From the NCBI RefSeq assembly GCF_043195105.1, contig NZ_JBAFWO010000001.1: a DNA stretch of 64,000 nucleotides. The stretch is one strand, 5' to 3'. This DNA comes from NCEH01 sp002257205. Its GTDB lineage: Bacteria; Pseudomonadota; Alphaproteobacteria; Rhizobiales; Xanthobacteraceae. Positions within the stretch are counted from its first letter, which is position 1. Each line of letters opens with the position of its first letter. The position numbers were made by a program, and so were the translations under genes. Below are positions 44,179-52,774 of the stretch, piece after piece. The notes below the pieces were generated by a model that did not search any database, was not told the DNA's origin, and worked only from the letters and a program-made list of their open reading frames with translations.

Positions 44179-44891
44179 CATCCGGATCGACTTCCGAGAC
44201 CGAAGCGGTGCGCGAAAAGCTCATCGTCGCCCTGGACTTCCCCAATGTCGCGGCGGCGGAAGCGCTGGTGTGGCAATTGGGCGATACGGTCGATTTCTAC
44301 AAGATCGGCCTTGAACTCACGATCGCCGGCGGCCTCGATCTGGCGAGCGACCTGATCGCCGCCGGCAAGAAGGTGTTCCTGGACCTCAAGCTCCACGACA
44401 TCGACCACACCGTGGAGCGCGCCACGGCCGCTGCCGCCGCGCGCGGGGTCACGCTGCTCACCGTGCATGCCTATCCCCAGACGCTCGCCGCCGCCGCCCG
44501 AGGCGCCAAGGGCAGCGCCCTGAAAGTGCTGGGCGTGACGGTGCTGACTTCCTATGACGATGCCGATCTCGCGGCGGCCGGCTATGGCGGCGGTGTCAGC
44601 CAGACCGTGCGCCTGCGCGCCCTTCAGGCCCGCGAAGCCGGCATTGCCGGGGTTATCTGCGCCCCCACCGACGCGGCGACCGTGCGCAGCATCCTCGGGC
44701 CGGACGGCCTTGTGGTGACGCCCGGCGTGCGCCCGAGCGGCGCGGACGTGGGCGACCAGAAGCGCATCGCGACCCCCGCCGCTGCCATTGCGGCCGGCGC
44801 GAACAAGATCGTGGTCGGTCGCCCGATCATCGCCGCGCCGGACCCGGTCGCGGCGGCGCAGGCGATTTTGAAGGACATCGCCGGGGCCTGA
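44175..44891 (+). CDS. pyrF: Orotidine 5'-phosphate decarboxylase
   Basis: A 238-residue TIM-barrel enzyme that makes UMP in pyrimidine synthesis. The catalytic K-D-D-K array lies in VFLDLKLHDIDHTVERA, with KIGLELTIAGG before it and VTPGVRPSGADVGDQKR and KIVVGRPIIAAPDPVAAAQ later. Length is normal. The ATG overlaps the stop of the phosphatase gene. Confidence 0.96.
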   Translation: MTSGSTSETEAVREKLIVALDFPNVAAAEALVWQLGDTVDFYKIGLELTIAGGLDLASDLIAAGKKVFLDLKLHDIDHTVERATAAAAARGVTLLTVHAYPQTLAAAARGAKGSALKVLGVTVLTSYDDADLAAAGYGGGVSQTVRLRALQAREAGIAGVICAPTDAATVRSILGPDGLVVTPGVRPSGADVGDQKRIATPAAAIAAGANKIVVGRPIIAAPDPVAAAQAILKDIAGA

Positions 44892-44971
44892 TCCCTCGAC
44901 GAGATGGGCGTTGCTGTGGGATGGTCGCCGGCGCGCAAACGCCCGAGCGGGGCGGGATGGAAGGGGCGGAA

Positions 44972-45589
44972 ATGGCCAAGGGCTATTGGATCGCACGTGT
45001 CGACGTGGTCAATCCGGTTGGATATGCGGAATATGCCAAGGCGAATGCCGAGCCCTTCGCGGCCCACAAGGCGCATTTCCTGGTGCGGGGCGGCGAGATC
45101 CATTCAAAGGAAGGCATTTCGCGCGGCCGCAATGTGGTGATCGAATTCGAGAGCTTCGAGGCGGCCCGCGCCTGCTATTTCTCGCCTGAATATCAAACGG
45201 CGCTCGCGCTGCGCCAGCCCTATTCCATCGCCGACGTGATGATCGTGGAAGGTGTCGAGCCCCCGGTCGAGGCGCCGCCCTCGGGAGAGACGCCCGCCGG
45301 CTATTGGATCATGGGGATCGATATCATCAATCAGGACGCCTATCGCGCCTATGCGGCTGCGGGTGGCACGGCGGCATTCAAGCCGCGCTTCCTGGCGCGC
45401 GGCGGGCGGCAGGAATTGCTGGAGGGCATCGGCCGCCAGCGCACCGTGCTGCTGGCTTTCGACGATGTTCCGACGGCGCTCGCCTGCTACGAATCGGACG
45501 ATTATCAAAAGTCGGTGCGGCTGCGCGAAGGTGCTGCGGACGTGGACCTCATCGTCGCGCCCGGCTATAGCGGCCCGCAGCCCGCATAA
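44972..45589 (+). CDS. Protein with two tandem DUF1330 domains
   Basis: A 205-residue dimeric alpha/beta-barrel-type protein made of two clear repeats: GYWIARVDVVNPVGYAEYAK ... GRNVVIEFESFEAARACYFS in residues 3-95, and GYWIMGIDIINQDAYRAYAA ... RTVLLAFDDVPTALACYESD in residues 108-200. Single-domain DUF1330 proteins are about 95 residues; a fused pair should form the dimer within one chain. The function is unknown. The ATG at 44972 follows GGGGCGGAA; 44957 is an alternative. It precedes dapB by 37 bases. Confidence 0.85.
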   Translation: MAKGYWIARVDVVNPVGYAEYAKANAEPFAAHKAHFLVRGGEIHSKEGISRGRNVVIEFESFEAARACYFSPEYQTALALRQPYSIADVMIVEGVEPPVEAPPSGETPAGYWIMGIDIINQDAYRAYAAAGGTAAFKPRFLARGGRQELLEGIGRQRTVLLAFDDVPTALACYESDDYQKSVRLREGAADVDLIVAPGYSGPQPA

Positions 45590-45626
45590 GACAATAAGCC
45601 CGGATCGCCGGGGGGAGCCAAGCCAA

Positions 45627-46442
45627 GTGTCGGATCTGCGTGTCGTCATCACCGGGGCCAGCGGCCGCATGGGGCGTTCGCTCCTGCGCGCGGTGCTCGA
45701 AACCGAGGGATTCGCTTTGGTCGGCGCGCTGGAGCACGCCGACAGCCCCCATCTCGGCGAGGATGCGGGCCTTCTGGCCGGCATCGGCGTCTCCGGGGTG
45801 ACCGTGCGCAACGATGTGTCGCGGGTGCTGAACGGCGCCGACGTGGTGATCGATTTCACCACGCCTTCGGCGTCGGTACGGCTGGCCGAAACGCTGGCGG
45901 AAGCCGGCATCGCCCATGTCATCGGCACCACCGGCTTTTCCTCGGCCGATCTCTCCACCATCGCCGCTGCCGCGCGGCGCACGGTCATCGTCCGCTCGGG
46001 CAATATGAGCCTCGGCGTGACCCTGTTGGCGGCGCTGACCAAGCGCGTGGCGGCGACGCTGGGGCAGGAATTCGATATTGAGATCGTCGAGATGCACCAC
46101 GCCCGCAAGGTGGATGCCCCCTCCGGCACCGCGCTGCTGCTGGGCGAGGCGGCGGCGGCCGGCCGCAACGTGGACCTTGAGGATTACTGCGTGCGCGGCC
46201 GCGACGGCGTCACCGGTCCGCGCCGGTCCGGCGCCATCGGGTTCGCCAGCCTGCGCGGCGGATCGGTGATCGGCGAGCACCAGGTGATCTTCGCCGGGCC
46301 GGCGGAGCGCATCGAACTGGTACACAAGGCCGAGGATCGCTCCATCTTCTCCCACGGCGCGCTCACCGCCGCCCGCTGGACCAGGGGCCGCGAGCCCGGC
46401 CTCTACAGCATGGCAGATGTGCTTGGGCTGGCGGACTTCTGA
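45627..46442 (+). CDS. dapB: 4-hydroxy-tetrahydrodipicolinate reductase
   Basis: A 271-residue NAD(P)H-dependent enzyme of the lysine/diaminopimelate pathway. Motifs: RVVITGASGRMGRSLLRAV (nucleotide loop), VVIDFTTPSASV, GTTGFSSADLSTI, the catalytic EIVEMHHARKVDAPSGTALL and GEHQVIFAGPAERIELVHKA. The GTG start at 45627 follows GGGGGGAG; frames upstream run into the DUF1330 gene. Confidence 0.96.
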   Translation: MSDLRVVITGASGRMGRSLLRAVLETEGFALVGALEHADSPHLGEDAGLLAGIGVSGVTVRNDVSRVLNGADVVIDFTTPSASVRLAETLAEAGIAHVIGTTGFSSADLSTIAAAARRTVIVRSGNMSLGVTLLAALTKRVAATLGQEFDIEIVEMHHARKVDAPSGTALLLGEAAAAGRNVDLEDYCVRGRDGVTGPRRSGAIGFASLRGGSVIGEHQVIFAGPAERIELVHKAEDRSIFSHGALTAARWTRGREPGLYSMADVLGLADF

Positions 46443-46573
46443 CCCCTCCGCAGCACCATGACTTTTGAGTTCGCCGGCGCGGACGTGCTATCAGTCGCGC
46501 CGACAAATCAATCTGCCCTCCGGCGGCCCACTCCCAAGGCCCGGCCGCGGCTCTTCGCTCAAGGAATGCGTCC

Positions 46574-47194
46574 ATGGAAAGGCTTCTCGTCCTCGTCCGT
46601 CACGGACAGAGCGAGTGGAACCTCAAGAACCTCTTCACCGGCTGGCGCGATCCGGGCTTGACCGAGAAGGGTGTCGCGGAGGCGCAGCGCGCTGGCAGCC
46701 TGCTCGCCGCGGAAGGGTTGAGCTTCGACTTGGCTTACACGTCCGCCCTTGGCCGCGCGCAGCGCACCTGTTCGTTGATGCTGGAGGAGATGGGTCTTAG
46801 CGGCATCGAGACCATCGCCGACCAGGCGCTGAACGAGCGCGATTATGGCGACCTCTCGGGTCTCAACAAGGATGACGCGCGCCAGCGCTGGGGCGAGGAG
46901 CAGGTGTATATCTGGCGCCGCTCCTACGATATTCAGCCGCCCGGCGGGGAGAGCCTGCGCGATACCGTGGCGCGGACGCTGCCTTATTATGTGCAGGAGA
47001 TCCTGCCGAGCGTGCTGCGTGGCCGGCGTACCCTGGTGGCGGCCCACGGAAATTCGCTGCGGGCGCTAGTGATGGTGCTGGAGCGGCACACGCCCGAAAG
47101 CATCGTGAAGCGCGAACTCGCCACCGGCGCGCCCATCATCTATCGCCTCGCGCCCGACGCCACCGTTGAAGAATATCGCGACCTGATCGTCTGA
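46574..47194 (+). CDS. gpmA: 2,3-bisphosphoglycerate-dependent phosphoglycerate mutase
   Basis: A 206-residue glycolytic enzyme. The catalytic LVLVRHGQSEWNLKNLFTGW, the LNERDYGDLSGLNKDDARQ segment, RRSYDIQPPGGESLRDT and AAHGNSLRALVMVLE are all intact. It is the short form usual in alphaproteobacteria (E. coli has about 250 residues). A GC hairpin follows the stop. Confidence 0.95.
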   Translation: MERLLVLVRHGQSEWNLKNLFTGWRDPGLTEKGVAEAQRAGSLLAAEGLSFDLAYTSALGRAQRTCSLMLEEMGLSGIETIADQALNERDYGDLSGLNKDDARQRWGEEQVYIWRRSYDIQPPGGESLRDTVARTLPYYVQEILPSVLRGRRTLVAAHGNSLRALVMVLERHTPESIVKRELATGAPIIYRLAPDATVEEYRDLIV

Positions 47195-47199
47195 TGGCC

Positions 47200-47222
47200 C
47201 CCGGCCCGTCTTGCGGGCCGGG
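47200..47222. terminator. Hairpin between convergent gpmA and the SGNH gene
   Basis: Nine perfect pairs CCCGGCCCG (47200-47208) with its complement (47214-47222) and loop TCTTG, 6 bases after gpmA. Confidence 0.55.
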
Positions 47223-47260
47223 TGAGGTGGCGGGGCATGCGGGTTCAGCGCATCGCCGGC

Positions 47261-48070
47261 TCAGCGCATGGCGGGGGCCGGCGGCTCGGGAAGCGCGCCC
47301 GCGCCGGGCTTCGTGGGGCGCGGCGCCTGGGCAAGGCCGGCGGCAAGTCGCGCCGCCACCGCCTGCGCGAAGCATTTATAGCTCCAGTCCGTCAGGTGCA
47401 GGCCGTCGAGGATGATCATCTGCGAGAGGGGCACGCCGTCGCGCTCCTTCCAGGCCTTCATCATGGCGTAGCGGGCGATCACCGGGACATTCTCCTGCTG
47501 CCCGACCTCGGCGATCAGCTTCAGCATCGGCCCCGTGTCGGCGTCGATATTCACCCAGGGCGAATATTGCAGGTCGATCAGCACCGGATCAGCGCCATAA
47601 GTGCGGATGGCGGCGATGCCGGTGCGCAGCTGCGCGCCGAAATTGCCCAGGCCGAAGCTGCGCAGCACATAATTTGTGCCCACCTGCCAAAGCACCACAT
47701 CCGGCTTCAGCGCTCCGACGTCGCGGTCGAAGCGGGAGAGATTCTCCGGCACGTCCTCGCCATTGCCGCCCTTGTTGACGACTTTGATCTGCGTGCCGGG
47801 GAAGCGCGCCTGCAATTCCGCCTCCAGCACCGTGGGATAGGTGCGCGAGGGATCGGAGGCGCCGACCCCGGTGGTGGAGGAGGAGCCGATCGCCACGATG
47901 GTGATCGCCTTGGTGCGCGCGAATGTTGCGGCCGCGCGCGGCACGCTGAGGGCGGCCTGGGGCGGCTGGACGGGGCAGGCGGTCGTCTGCGCGATGGTGG
48001 GCGTGGCAAGCAGGCCCAGCAGCGCGACGCCGCAGGCGCGTCGCGCAGTGCCGGAAAACAACGCGGCCAT
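47261..48070 (-). CDS. Secreted SGNH/GDSL hydrolase
   Basis: A 269-residue exported esterase-like protein. A signal peptide of about 27 residues (ARRACGVALLGLLATPTIA) is followed by the four SGNH blocks: IGSSSTTG (Ser), NKGGNGED (Gly), WQVGTNY (Asn) and DGLHLTDWS (Asp/His). Substrates of this family range from acyl esters to O-acetyl sugars. A link to the O-acetylated polymer predicted at 11.8-18 kb is tempting but unsupported. The proline-rich C-terminal tail is probably disordered. Confidence 0.85.
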   Translation of the reverse strand: MAALFSGTARRACGVALLGLLATPTIAQTTACPVQPPQAALSVPRAAATFARTKAITIVAIGSSSTTGVGASDPSRTYPTVLEAELQARFPGTQIKVVNKGGNGEDVPENLSRFDRDVGALKPDVVLWQVGTNYVLRSFGLGNFGAQLRTGIAAIRTYGADPVLIDLQYSPWVNIDADTGPMLKLIAEVGQQENVPVIARYAMMKAWKERDGVPLSQMIILDGLHLTDWSYKCFAQAVAARLAAGLAQAPRPTKPGAGALPEPPAPAMR

Positions 48071-48091
48071 GCCGCTCTCCTTCGTGGCGTC

Positions 48092-48661
48092 CTATGGCGC
48101 CTTCTGGCGCAGCGCGAACCCGAACAGGACGGTGGTGACGCCGTTCACGATCAGATCGATGCCCAGGAACAGGCCGAGCAGGAATACCGAATTCACCGGC
48201 CATCCGGCAATGATGATCACGCCCAGAAGGAAGGTGATTACGCCCGAGAGGGCGAGAAATCCCCAGCCGGCCGCCGGGCGCGCGCCGATCGCAGCGAAGA
48301 TGCGGAACCCGCCGCCGACCACCAGCGACACGCCGATCATCAAGGTGATTACACCCGCCGCGAGCAGCGGCTGATACATGATGAGCCCGCCGGCGATCAC
48401 GTAGAGCACGCCGCCCAGCAGCCAGAATAGGAAGCGCCCCCAACTCTGCACGCGGAAGGCGTGGAGAATCTCGACGATGCCGGCGACCAGCACCAGCGCG
48501 CCGACATAGAGCGCGGTGACGAGCGTGGAGGTGAGCAGATGCGCGAGCGCGATGAAGCCCAGCACCACGAAGGCGATCCCAAGGGCCACGAACCAGCCCC
48601 AGCTGGTCCGGATCTCGGTGATGTGAAGCTTGGCGGTGGGGGAGGAAAGGCTGGTGGGCAT
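48092..48661 (-). CDS. HdeD-family integral membrane protein
   Basis: A 189-residue protein with six helices arranged as three pairs, the DUF308/HdeD pattern (for example WFVALGIAFVVLGFIALAH, GVLYVIAGGLIMYQPLLAA, GLFLGIDLIVNGVTTVLFGF). E. coli HdeD is tied to acid stress at high cell density; the molecular role is unknown. The ATG at 48661 has GGAGC seven bases before it. It lies 21 bases upstream of the SGNH gene and is probably co-transcribed with it. Confidence 0.88.
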   Translation of the reverse strand: MPTSLSSPTAKLHITEIRTSWGWFVALGIAFVVLGFIALAHLLTSTLVTALYVGALVLVAGIVEILHAFRVQSWGRFLFWLLGGVLYVIAGGLIMYQPLLAAGVITLMIGVSLVVGGGFRIFAAIGARPAAGWGFLALSGVITFLLGVIIIAGWPVNSVFLLGLFLGIDLIVNGVTTVLFGFALRQKAP

Positions 48662-48798
48662 GATTGGTGCTCCGGCAGCGGAATGCCGTCCGCAGGCGAT
48701 CATATCCGCCCCCTGCGTGCAATGCTAAGACGCAATGGGGTGTCCCCGGGGGGAGCATAATTTACCGGCGCGATTCGCCGCAGGCTGGAAACCCGTTG

Positions 48799-49530
48799 AT
48801 GACGCAGACCAAACGTTCACGCCGCGCCGCCCAGGAGCAAGCGGAAGCCGAGCGCCGCGCGGCAGAGATCGCCGGGCTCTGGGTGGGCCATCGCGTGGTG
48901 CGGCTGCATGTGCGCCTGTTCATTTCGATCCTGATCGGCATCCTCACCTTCGTCATCCTGATCCGCACCGGCCTGGCGGAGGGCGTGATGGGCGCGCTGA
49001 TCTCCTGGGACATCGCCGTTTTTGTGTGGCTCTGCCTCGTGGGCGTGCTGGTGGTGCGCACCGACGCCAAGATGCTGAGCATCCATGCGGGCATCGACGA
49101 CGAGGGCGGGCCGGTCATTCTGATCGCCTCGCTGCTGTGCGCCGGCATCAGCCTGGTGGCGGTCATCATGGCGAGCGGCCATCACGGGGCCGACGGCAGT
49201 TCCTCGCCGGAGCGGGTCGGACTGGCGGTGGGCACCTTGCTGCTTTCTTGGCTGTTCCTTCATACGATCTATGCGCTGCATTATTCGCGGGAATATTATT
49301 CCTCCCACCCCGATGCCTCGCCCATGCTCGTGTTTCCCGGCGATGCGCAGCCCGATTATTGGGATCTGCTCTATTTTTCGTTCAATATCGGCACCGCCTC
49401 GCAGACCGCGGACATCACCATTCCCTCGCCCCGCCTGCGCCGGGTGGTTCTGGGGCATCAGATCGCCTCCTACATCTTCAATGCGGCGGTGATTGCGCTG
49501 GGGGTGAACGTCGCCGCGAGCCTCGTGTAG
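48799..49530 (+). CDS. DUF1345 membrane protein
   Basis: A 243-residue protein with about five helices. DUF1345 marks are RLFISILIGILTFVILIRTG, SWDIAVFVWLCLVGVLVV, LHYSREYYSSHPD and the Asp/Phe-rich DYWDLLYFSFNIGTASQTAD near the end. The function is unknown. The ATG at 48799 is the first that leaves a normal cytoplasmic N-terminus; the ribosome site is weak. Confidence 0.85.
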   Translation: MTQTKRSRRAAQEQAEAERRAAEIAGLWVGHRVVRLHVRLFISILIGILTFVILIRTGLAEGVMGALISWDIAVFVWLCLVGVLVVRTDAKMLSIHAGIDDEGGPVILIASLLCAGISLVAVIMASGHHGADGSSSPERVGLAVGTLLLSWLFLHTIYALHYSREYYSSHPDASPMLVFPGDAQPDYWDLLYFSFNIGTASQTADITIPSPRLRRVVLGHQIASYIFNAAVIALGVNVAASLV

Positions 49531-49712
49531 GACGGCGTATGGTGCGATGCAGCATACAAAGTTGCATTGAAACAGCGAATGCACCCCTTGATATATAAAA
49601 TGCAGCCACCGATACTCCATTTCGGGCCGGCGCATTCTTTCATAACAATGTAACAAAAGCGTCCGCCGGCCCTGTGTCATGCGCCACGAGCGCGAAGGGG
49701 GTGGAGGCGCGG

Positions 49713-50567
49713 GTGTCGCAGGTCGTCTCGGCGTTTGTGTGCGGGGTTCAAAAAAGCGGGACCACGAGCCTGTTCGAATATCTGGGCGCGCACCCCGACC
49801 TAGCCGCGCCGGACCGCAAGGAGCTTCATTTCTTCGACAACGAGGCGATCGACTGGCGGCAACCGGACTATGGCCTCCTGGAGGCCGCATTTCGGACGGA
49901 CGGTGCGCGCCTGCGGTTCGAGGCCACGCCGGTTTATATGTTCTGGCCGCCGGCAATGGCGCGTATCCGGGCTTATAATTCGAAGGCGCGACTGATCTTT
50001 CTGTTTCGCGACCCGTGCGAGCGCGCCTGGTCCCATTGGTGCATGAACTATGCCCTCGGCCAGGAGGACATGATGTTTGCCGAGGCCATCCGGGAGGGCC
50101 GCGCCCGCCTGCCGCCGGACGCGCCGCTGACGCGGGCATGGCGGCGGTTCAGCTATGTGGAGCGCGGCTTCTATGGCTCCCAGGTGCGACGGGCGCTGGC
50201 GCATTTTCCCGCCGACCAATTGCTGTTCCTGCGCTCGCAGGACTTGGCGCGCGATCCGGAAACGACGCTGGCGCGCATCGCCGCCTTCCTCGGCCTGAGC
50301 AGCTTTCCGCCCATGGCTGCCAAGCGCGAATTCGAGCGCCCGCAGAGGATATGGCCGTGCCATCCCTCGGAGGCGGACAATGCGCTGATATCCAGCCTAT
50401 TGGAGAGAGAGATGGGAGCGTTCGAGAGCCTGACCGACCTCGACGTGTCGGACTGGCCGGTGATGACTTTTGCCGCTTTCAGGGAACATGCGGCCGGCGC
50501 ATCGGGCGGCGCCCATCTTGCGCCGGGGTGGGGGCAGGGGCTCACTCAGGCGAGCGGCACGCAATAG
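49713..50567 (+). CDS. PAPS-dependent sulfotransferase, heparan N-sulfotransferase-like
   Basis: A 284-residue enzyme expected to move sulfate from PAPS to a carbohydrate or other hydroxyl/amine. The 5'-phosphosulfate loop is CGVQKSGTTSLFEYLGAHPD near the N-terminus and the 3'-phosphate motif is ARLIFLFRDPCERAWSHW. KELHFFDNE between them is typical of the Sulfotransfer_1/heparan-type branch. The GTG at 49713 follows GGAGG; another GTG at 49674 is possible. The upstream 110 bases are unusually AT-rich, and the 3' end overlaps the convergent GNAT gene by 22 bases. The acceptor is unknown; host-symbiosis or surface-glycan roles occur in the family. Confidence 0.85.
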   Translation: MSQVVSAFVCGVQKSGTTSLFEYLGAHPDLAAPDRKELHFFDNEAIDWRQPDYGLLEAAFRTDGARLRFEATPVYMFWPPAMARIRAYNSKARLIFLFRDPCERAWSHWCMNYALGQEDMMFAEAIREGRARLPPDAPLTRAWRRFSYVERGFYGSQVRRALAHFPADQLLFLRSQDLARDPETTLARIAAFLGLSSFPPMAAKREFERPQRIWPCHPSEADNALISSLLEREMGAFESLTDLDVSDWPVMTFAAFREHAAGASGGAHLAPGWGQGLTQASGTQ

Positions 50568-51040
50568 CGCACGAACGCGTCGGCCGGCGTGAACGAATCA
50601 TAAAGGCGGCGCGCGACGGAATTGCTGGCCTTGGTGTGCCAATAAAGCTCCGTCCAGCCCTCGGCCCGGCCGCGCGTCACGAGATCCCCAATCAAGGCCC
50701 GGCCGATGCCGCCGCCGCGCACCGTGGGATCAACGAACAAATCTTCCAGATAACAGCGCGGCCCATGGCCCCAGGTGCCGGGATGCAGCACGCTGATGGC
50801 GAAGCCCACCACTTTGCCTGCGCACTCGGCGAGGCGGCAGGAGATGGGCGAGGCGGGATCGAGAATTCGCGCCCAAGTGTGCGCGGTCACATCGTCCGGC
50901 ACATCGGTTTCATAGAAGGACGTATAGCCCGCCCAGAGATCGCGCCAGCGTGCTTCGTCGTGGGGCGTGGCATCCCGCAGGGTGATCGCAATCGGGGCGG
51001 AAGCCCTGCGTCTTTCGTCGTCCGTGCCGGCCATGTCCAT
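50546..51040 (-). CDS. GNAT-family N-acetyltransferase
   Basis: A 164-residue single GNAT domain. The acetyl-CoA pyrophosphate loop is VRGGGIGRALIGDLV, preceded by the beta-bulge strand YLEDLFVDP and followed by WTELYWHTKASNSVARRLYD. These features resemble the spermidine/amino-acid-type GNATs. The substrate is unknown. MDMAG has two candidate starts (51040, 51034). Confidence 0.87.
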   Translation of the reverse strand: MDMAGTDDERRRASAPIAITLRDATPHDEARWRDLWAGYTSFYETDVPDDVTAHTWARILDPASPISCRLAECAGKVVGFAISVLHPGTWGHGPRCYLEDLFVDPTVRGGGIGRALIGDLVTRGRAEGWTELYWHTKASNSVARRLYDSFTPADAFVRYCVPLA

Positions 51041-51127
51041 CCCCGTTCAATGAAAGAGCGCCGGCCTGCCGTGCGGACGGGCCCCAGTCCTCATGAGGCG
51101 GGGCGTCATGGCGGCGACTTAAAAGAA

Positions 51128-51150
51128 AAGCGCGCCGGAGGGGCGCGCTT
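51128..51150 (-). terminator. Rho-independent terminator of the L,D-transpeptidase gene
   Basis: A 9-bp stem (51128-51136 with 51142-51150, AAGCGCGCC and complement) with a 5-base loop. On the minus strand it runs straight into TTTTCTTTT. Confidence 0.8.
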
Positions 51151-51191
51151 CTCGTTCAATTTCAATTCCAAAGGCCTCAAGGCCCGGCGCA

Positions 51192-52454
51192 TCAGTGGCT
51201 CTGGGAGCTGGATCCCGCATTGGCCTGCGCGCCGCCGGTCTTGGGCATGATCACGACCTTGGTGCCCACCTTGACTCGATCGAACAGGTCTTCCACGTCC
51301 GCATTCAGCATGCGGAAGCAGCCGGAGGAGACGAACTTGCCGATGGTCTGCGGCTCGTTGGTGCCGTGGATGCGATACACGGTGCCGCCGAGATAAAGCG
51401 TGCGCGCGCCGAGCGGATTGCCGGGGCCGCCGGCCATGAAGCGCGGCAGGTAGGGCTGGCGGGTGATCATTTCCGCCGGCGGGCGCCAGTCGGCCCATTC
51501 CGCCTTGCGGGTGATCTTCTCGGTGCCGGCCCAGGTGAAGCCGTCGCGGCCCACGCCGATACCGTAGCGGATCGCCTTGCCGCCACCCTGCACCAGATAG
51601 AGATAGGTGTTCGAGGTATCGATAACGATGGTGCCGGCGGGCTGGGTGCTCGGGAAATCCACCGTCTGGCGGCGGAAGCGCTCCGGCACCGGCTCGCTCG
51701 GATCGACATCCTCGATGCGCGGGCCGGAGGGCGCTTCCTGCGTGCCGGGAACAACGGCGGCATTGGCCCCGTAGACGCCGGACGGCGGCGCGCTGGCCGA
51801 TGCCTGGGCTGCGCCGCCATAAGACGCCGTCTGCGGCTGCACATAACCCTGCTGGGGTTGGACATAGCCTTGCTGCGGCTGCACATAGCCCTGCTGGAGC
51901 GCCTGAGCGCGCAAGGCATCCTGCTGCGCGGAGGTCGGGGGCTCGTCGGAAGCCTGCGGCTGCACATAGCCCTGCGGCTGCTGGGCATAGCCGGGCTGGG
52001 GCTGCACATAGCCCTGCGGCACGGCGGAGCCATGGGCGCCCTGGGCGGCGTAGCCGCCTTGCGGGGCGTAGCTGCCCTGGGGTGCAATCGAGATCGGCTG
52101 GTTGCTGGGCGCTGCGGCCTGAACGGGCGCGCCCTGCGAATACCCCTGCTGAGGCGCCGGTTGGGCATAGCCGGGCGCCGCATAGGACGGCGCCTGCACG
52201 CTGCCCGGCGGCGGAGCGATGGGCGCGCTCTGCACGGCCTCGTTGCGCGCCGCGGGGCGGGCATAGGGATCATTATACCCGGGGACGGTTCCCGCAGGCT
52301 CGGGAGCGATGGCGCCGGTCGCGTCCTCGTCCACCGCGGCGGCCGCGGGGACATAATACCGGCTCTGGACCGACTGAGCCTGTGCCGAAGCAGCCAGGGA
52401 GGCAGCCAGGACGGAGATCCCAAGGGCGGAGAGGAGTGTGTTGCGCAGCGTCAT
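51192..52454 (-). CDS. L,D-transpeptidase (YkuD) with a Gln/Pro/Tyr repeat linker
   Basis: A 420-residue exported cell-wall enzyme that cross-links peptidoglycan 3-3 or anchors proteins. The signal peptide ends near AQA (26). Residues about 60-235 are low-complexity Gln/Pro/Tyr/Ala sequence with at least five near-copies of QGYVQPQ, three of them in direct tandem (DNA repeat around 51836-51895). The YkuD domain (about 270-405) has IVIDTSNTYLYLVQ, MAGGPGNPLGARTLYLGG, and the catalytic RIHGTNEPQTIG...SSGCFRM with Cys379. The linker probably spans the periplasm or binds the wall. The ribosome site is ordinary and the gene stands alone. Confidence 0.92.
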   Translation of the reverse strand: MTLRNTLLSALGISVLAASLAASAQAQSVQSRYYVPAAAAVDEDATGAIAPEPAGTVPGYNDPYARPAARNEAVQSAPIAPPPGSVQAPSYAAPGYAQPAPQQGYSQGAPVQAAAPSNQPISIAPQGSYAPQGGYAAQGAHGSAVPQGYVQPQPGYAQQPQGYVQPQASDEPPTSAQQDALRAQALQQGYVQPQQGYVQPQQGYVQPQTASYGGAAQASASAPPSGVYGANAAVVPGTQEAPSGPRIEDVDPSEPVPERFRRQTVDFPSTQPAGTIVIDTSNTYLYLVQGGGKAIRYGIGVGRDGFTWAGTEKITRKAEWADWRPPAEMITRQPYLPRFMAGGPGNPLGARTLYLGGTVYRIHGTNEPQTIGKFVSSGCFRMLNADVEDLFDRVKVGTKVVIMPKTGGAQANAGSSSQSH

Positions 52455-52736
52455 GGGATTCGTTGTTAATCCTGAAACGTGACGAAATTGGAAACGGTCG
52501 GAATTTTTTCATCCCATGGTCTTGCGAGGCTTGCATGCCAGGGCGTCAAGTGCCCGTGCGATGAATTAAGCCCGCGAAACCATGATCCCCCGCCGCTTCC
52601 ATAACCACTTGAGGGCACCGAGTGTTCCCTTGAACTCGTAACGCTCGCTCGACGGCGGCGCAACGCAAAGACGCACGGATAACCTAATCGTGGTGCAATC
52701 CTGGAATGCGTTGCAGCAGGGTGACGGTCGCGCCGC
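52455..52736. other. Divergent region, L,D-transpeptidase / ArsR-methyltransferase
   Basis: About 280 bases with a T-run (52501-52511) near the transpeptidase side. No gene or riboswitch-like fold was recognised. The promoter and operator of the ArsR-methyltransferase gene follow it and are listed separately. Confidence 0.4.
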
Positions 52737-52774
52737 TTGAAAATGAGCGCGGATCAATATAAAGATATCTTTAT
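52737..52774 (+). promoter_or_regulatory. Promoter plus 16-bp palindromic operator of the ArsR-methyltransferase gene
   Basis: TTGAAA (52737-52742) and TATAAA (52758-52763), 15 bases apart, look like -35 and -10 elements. ATAAAGATATCTTTAT (52759-52774) is a perfect palindrome covering the -10 and the predicted start point. It ends inside the ATG at 52773. This layout suggests autorepression and a leaderless transcript. Confidence 0.6.

Noticed and set aside
51836..52030. Regular short repeats that might suggest a CRISPR array
   Set aside because: They are in-frame codon repeats inside a protein linker, with no spacers, no constant repeat length and no cas genes.
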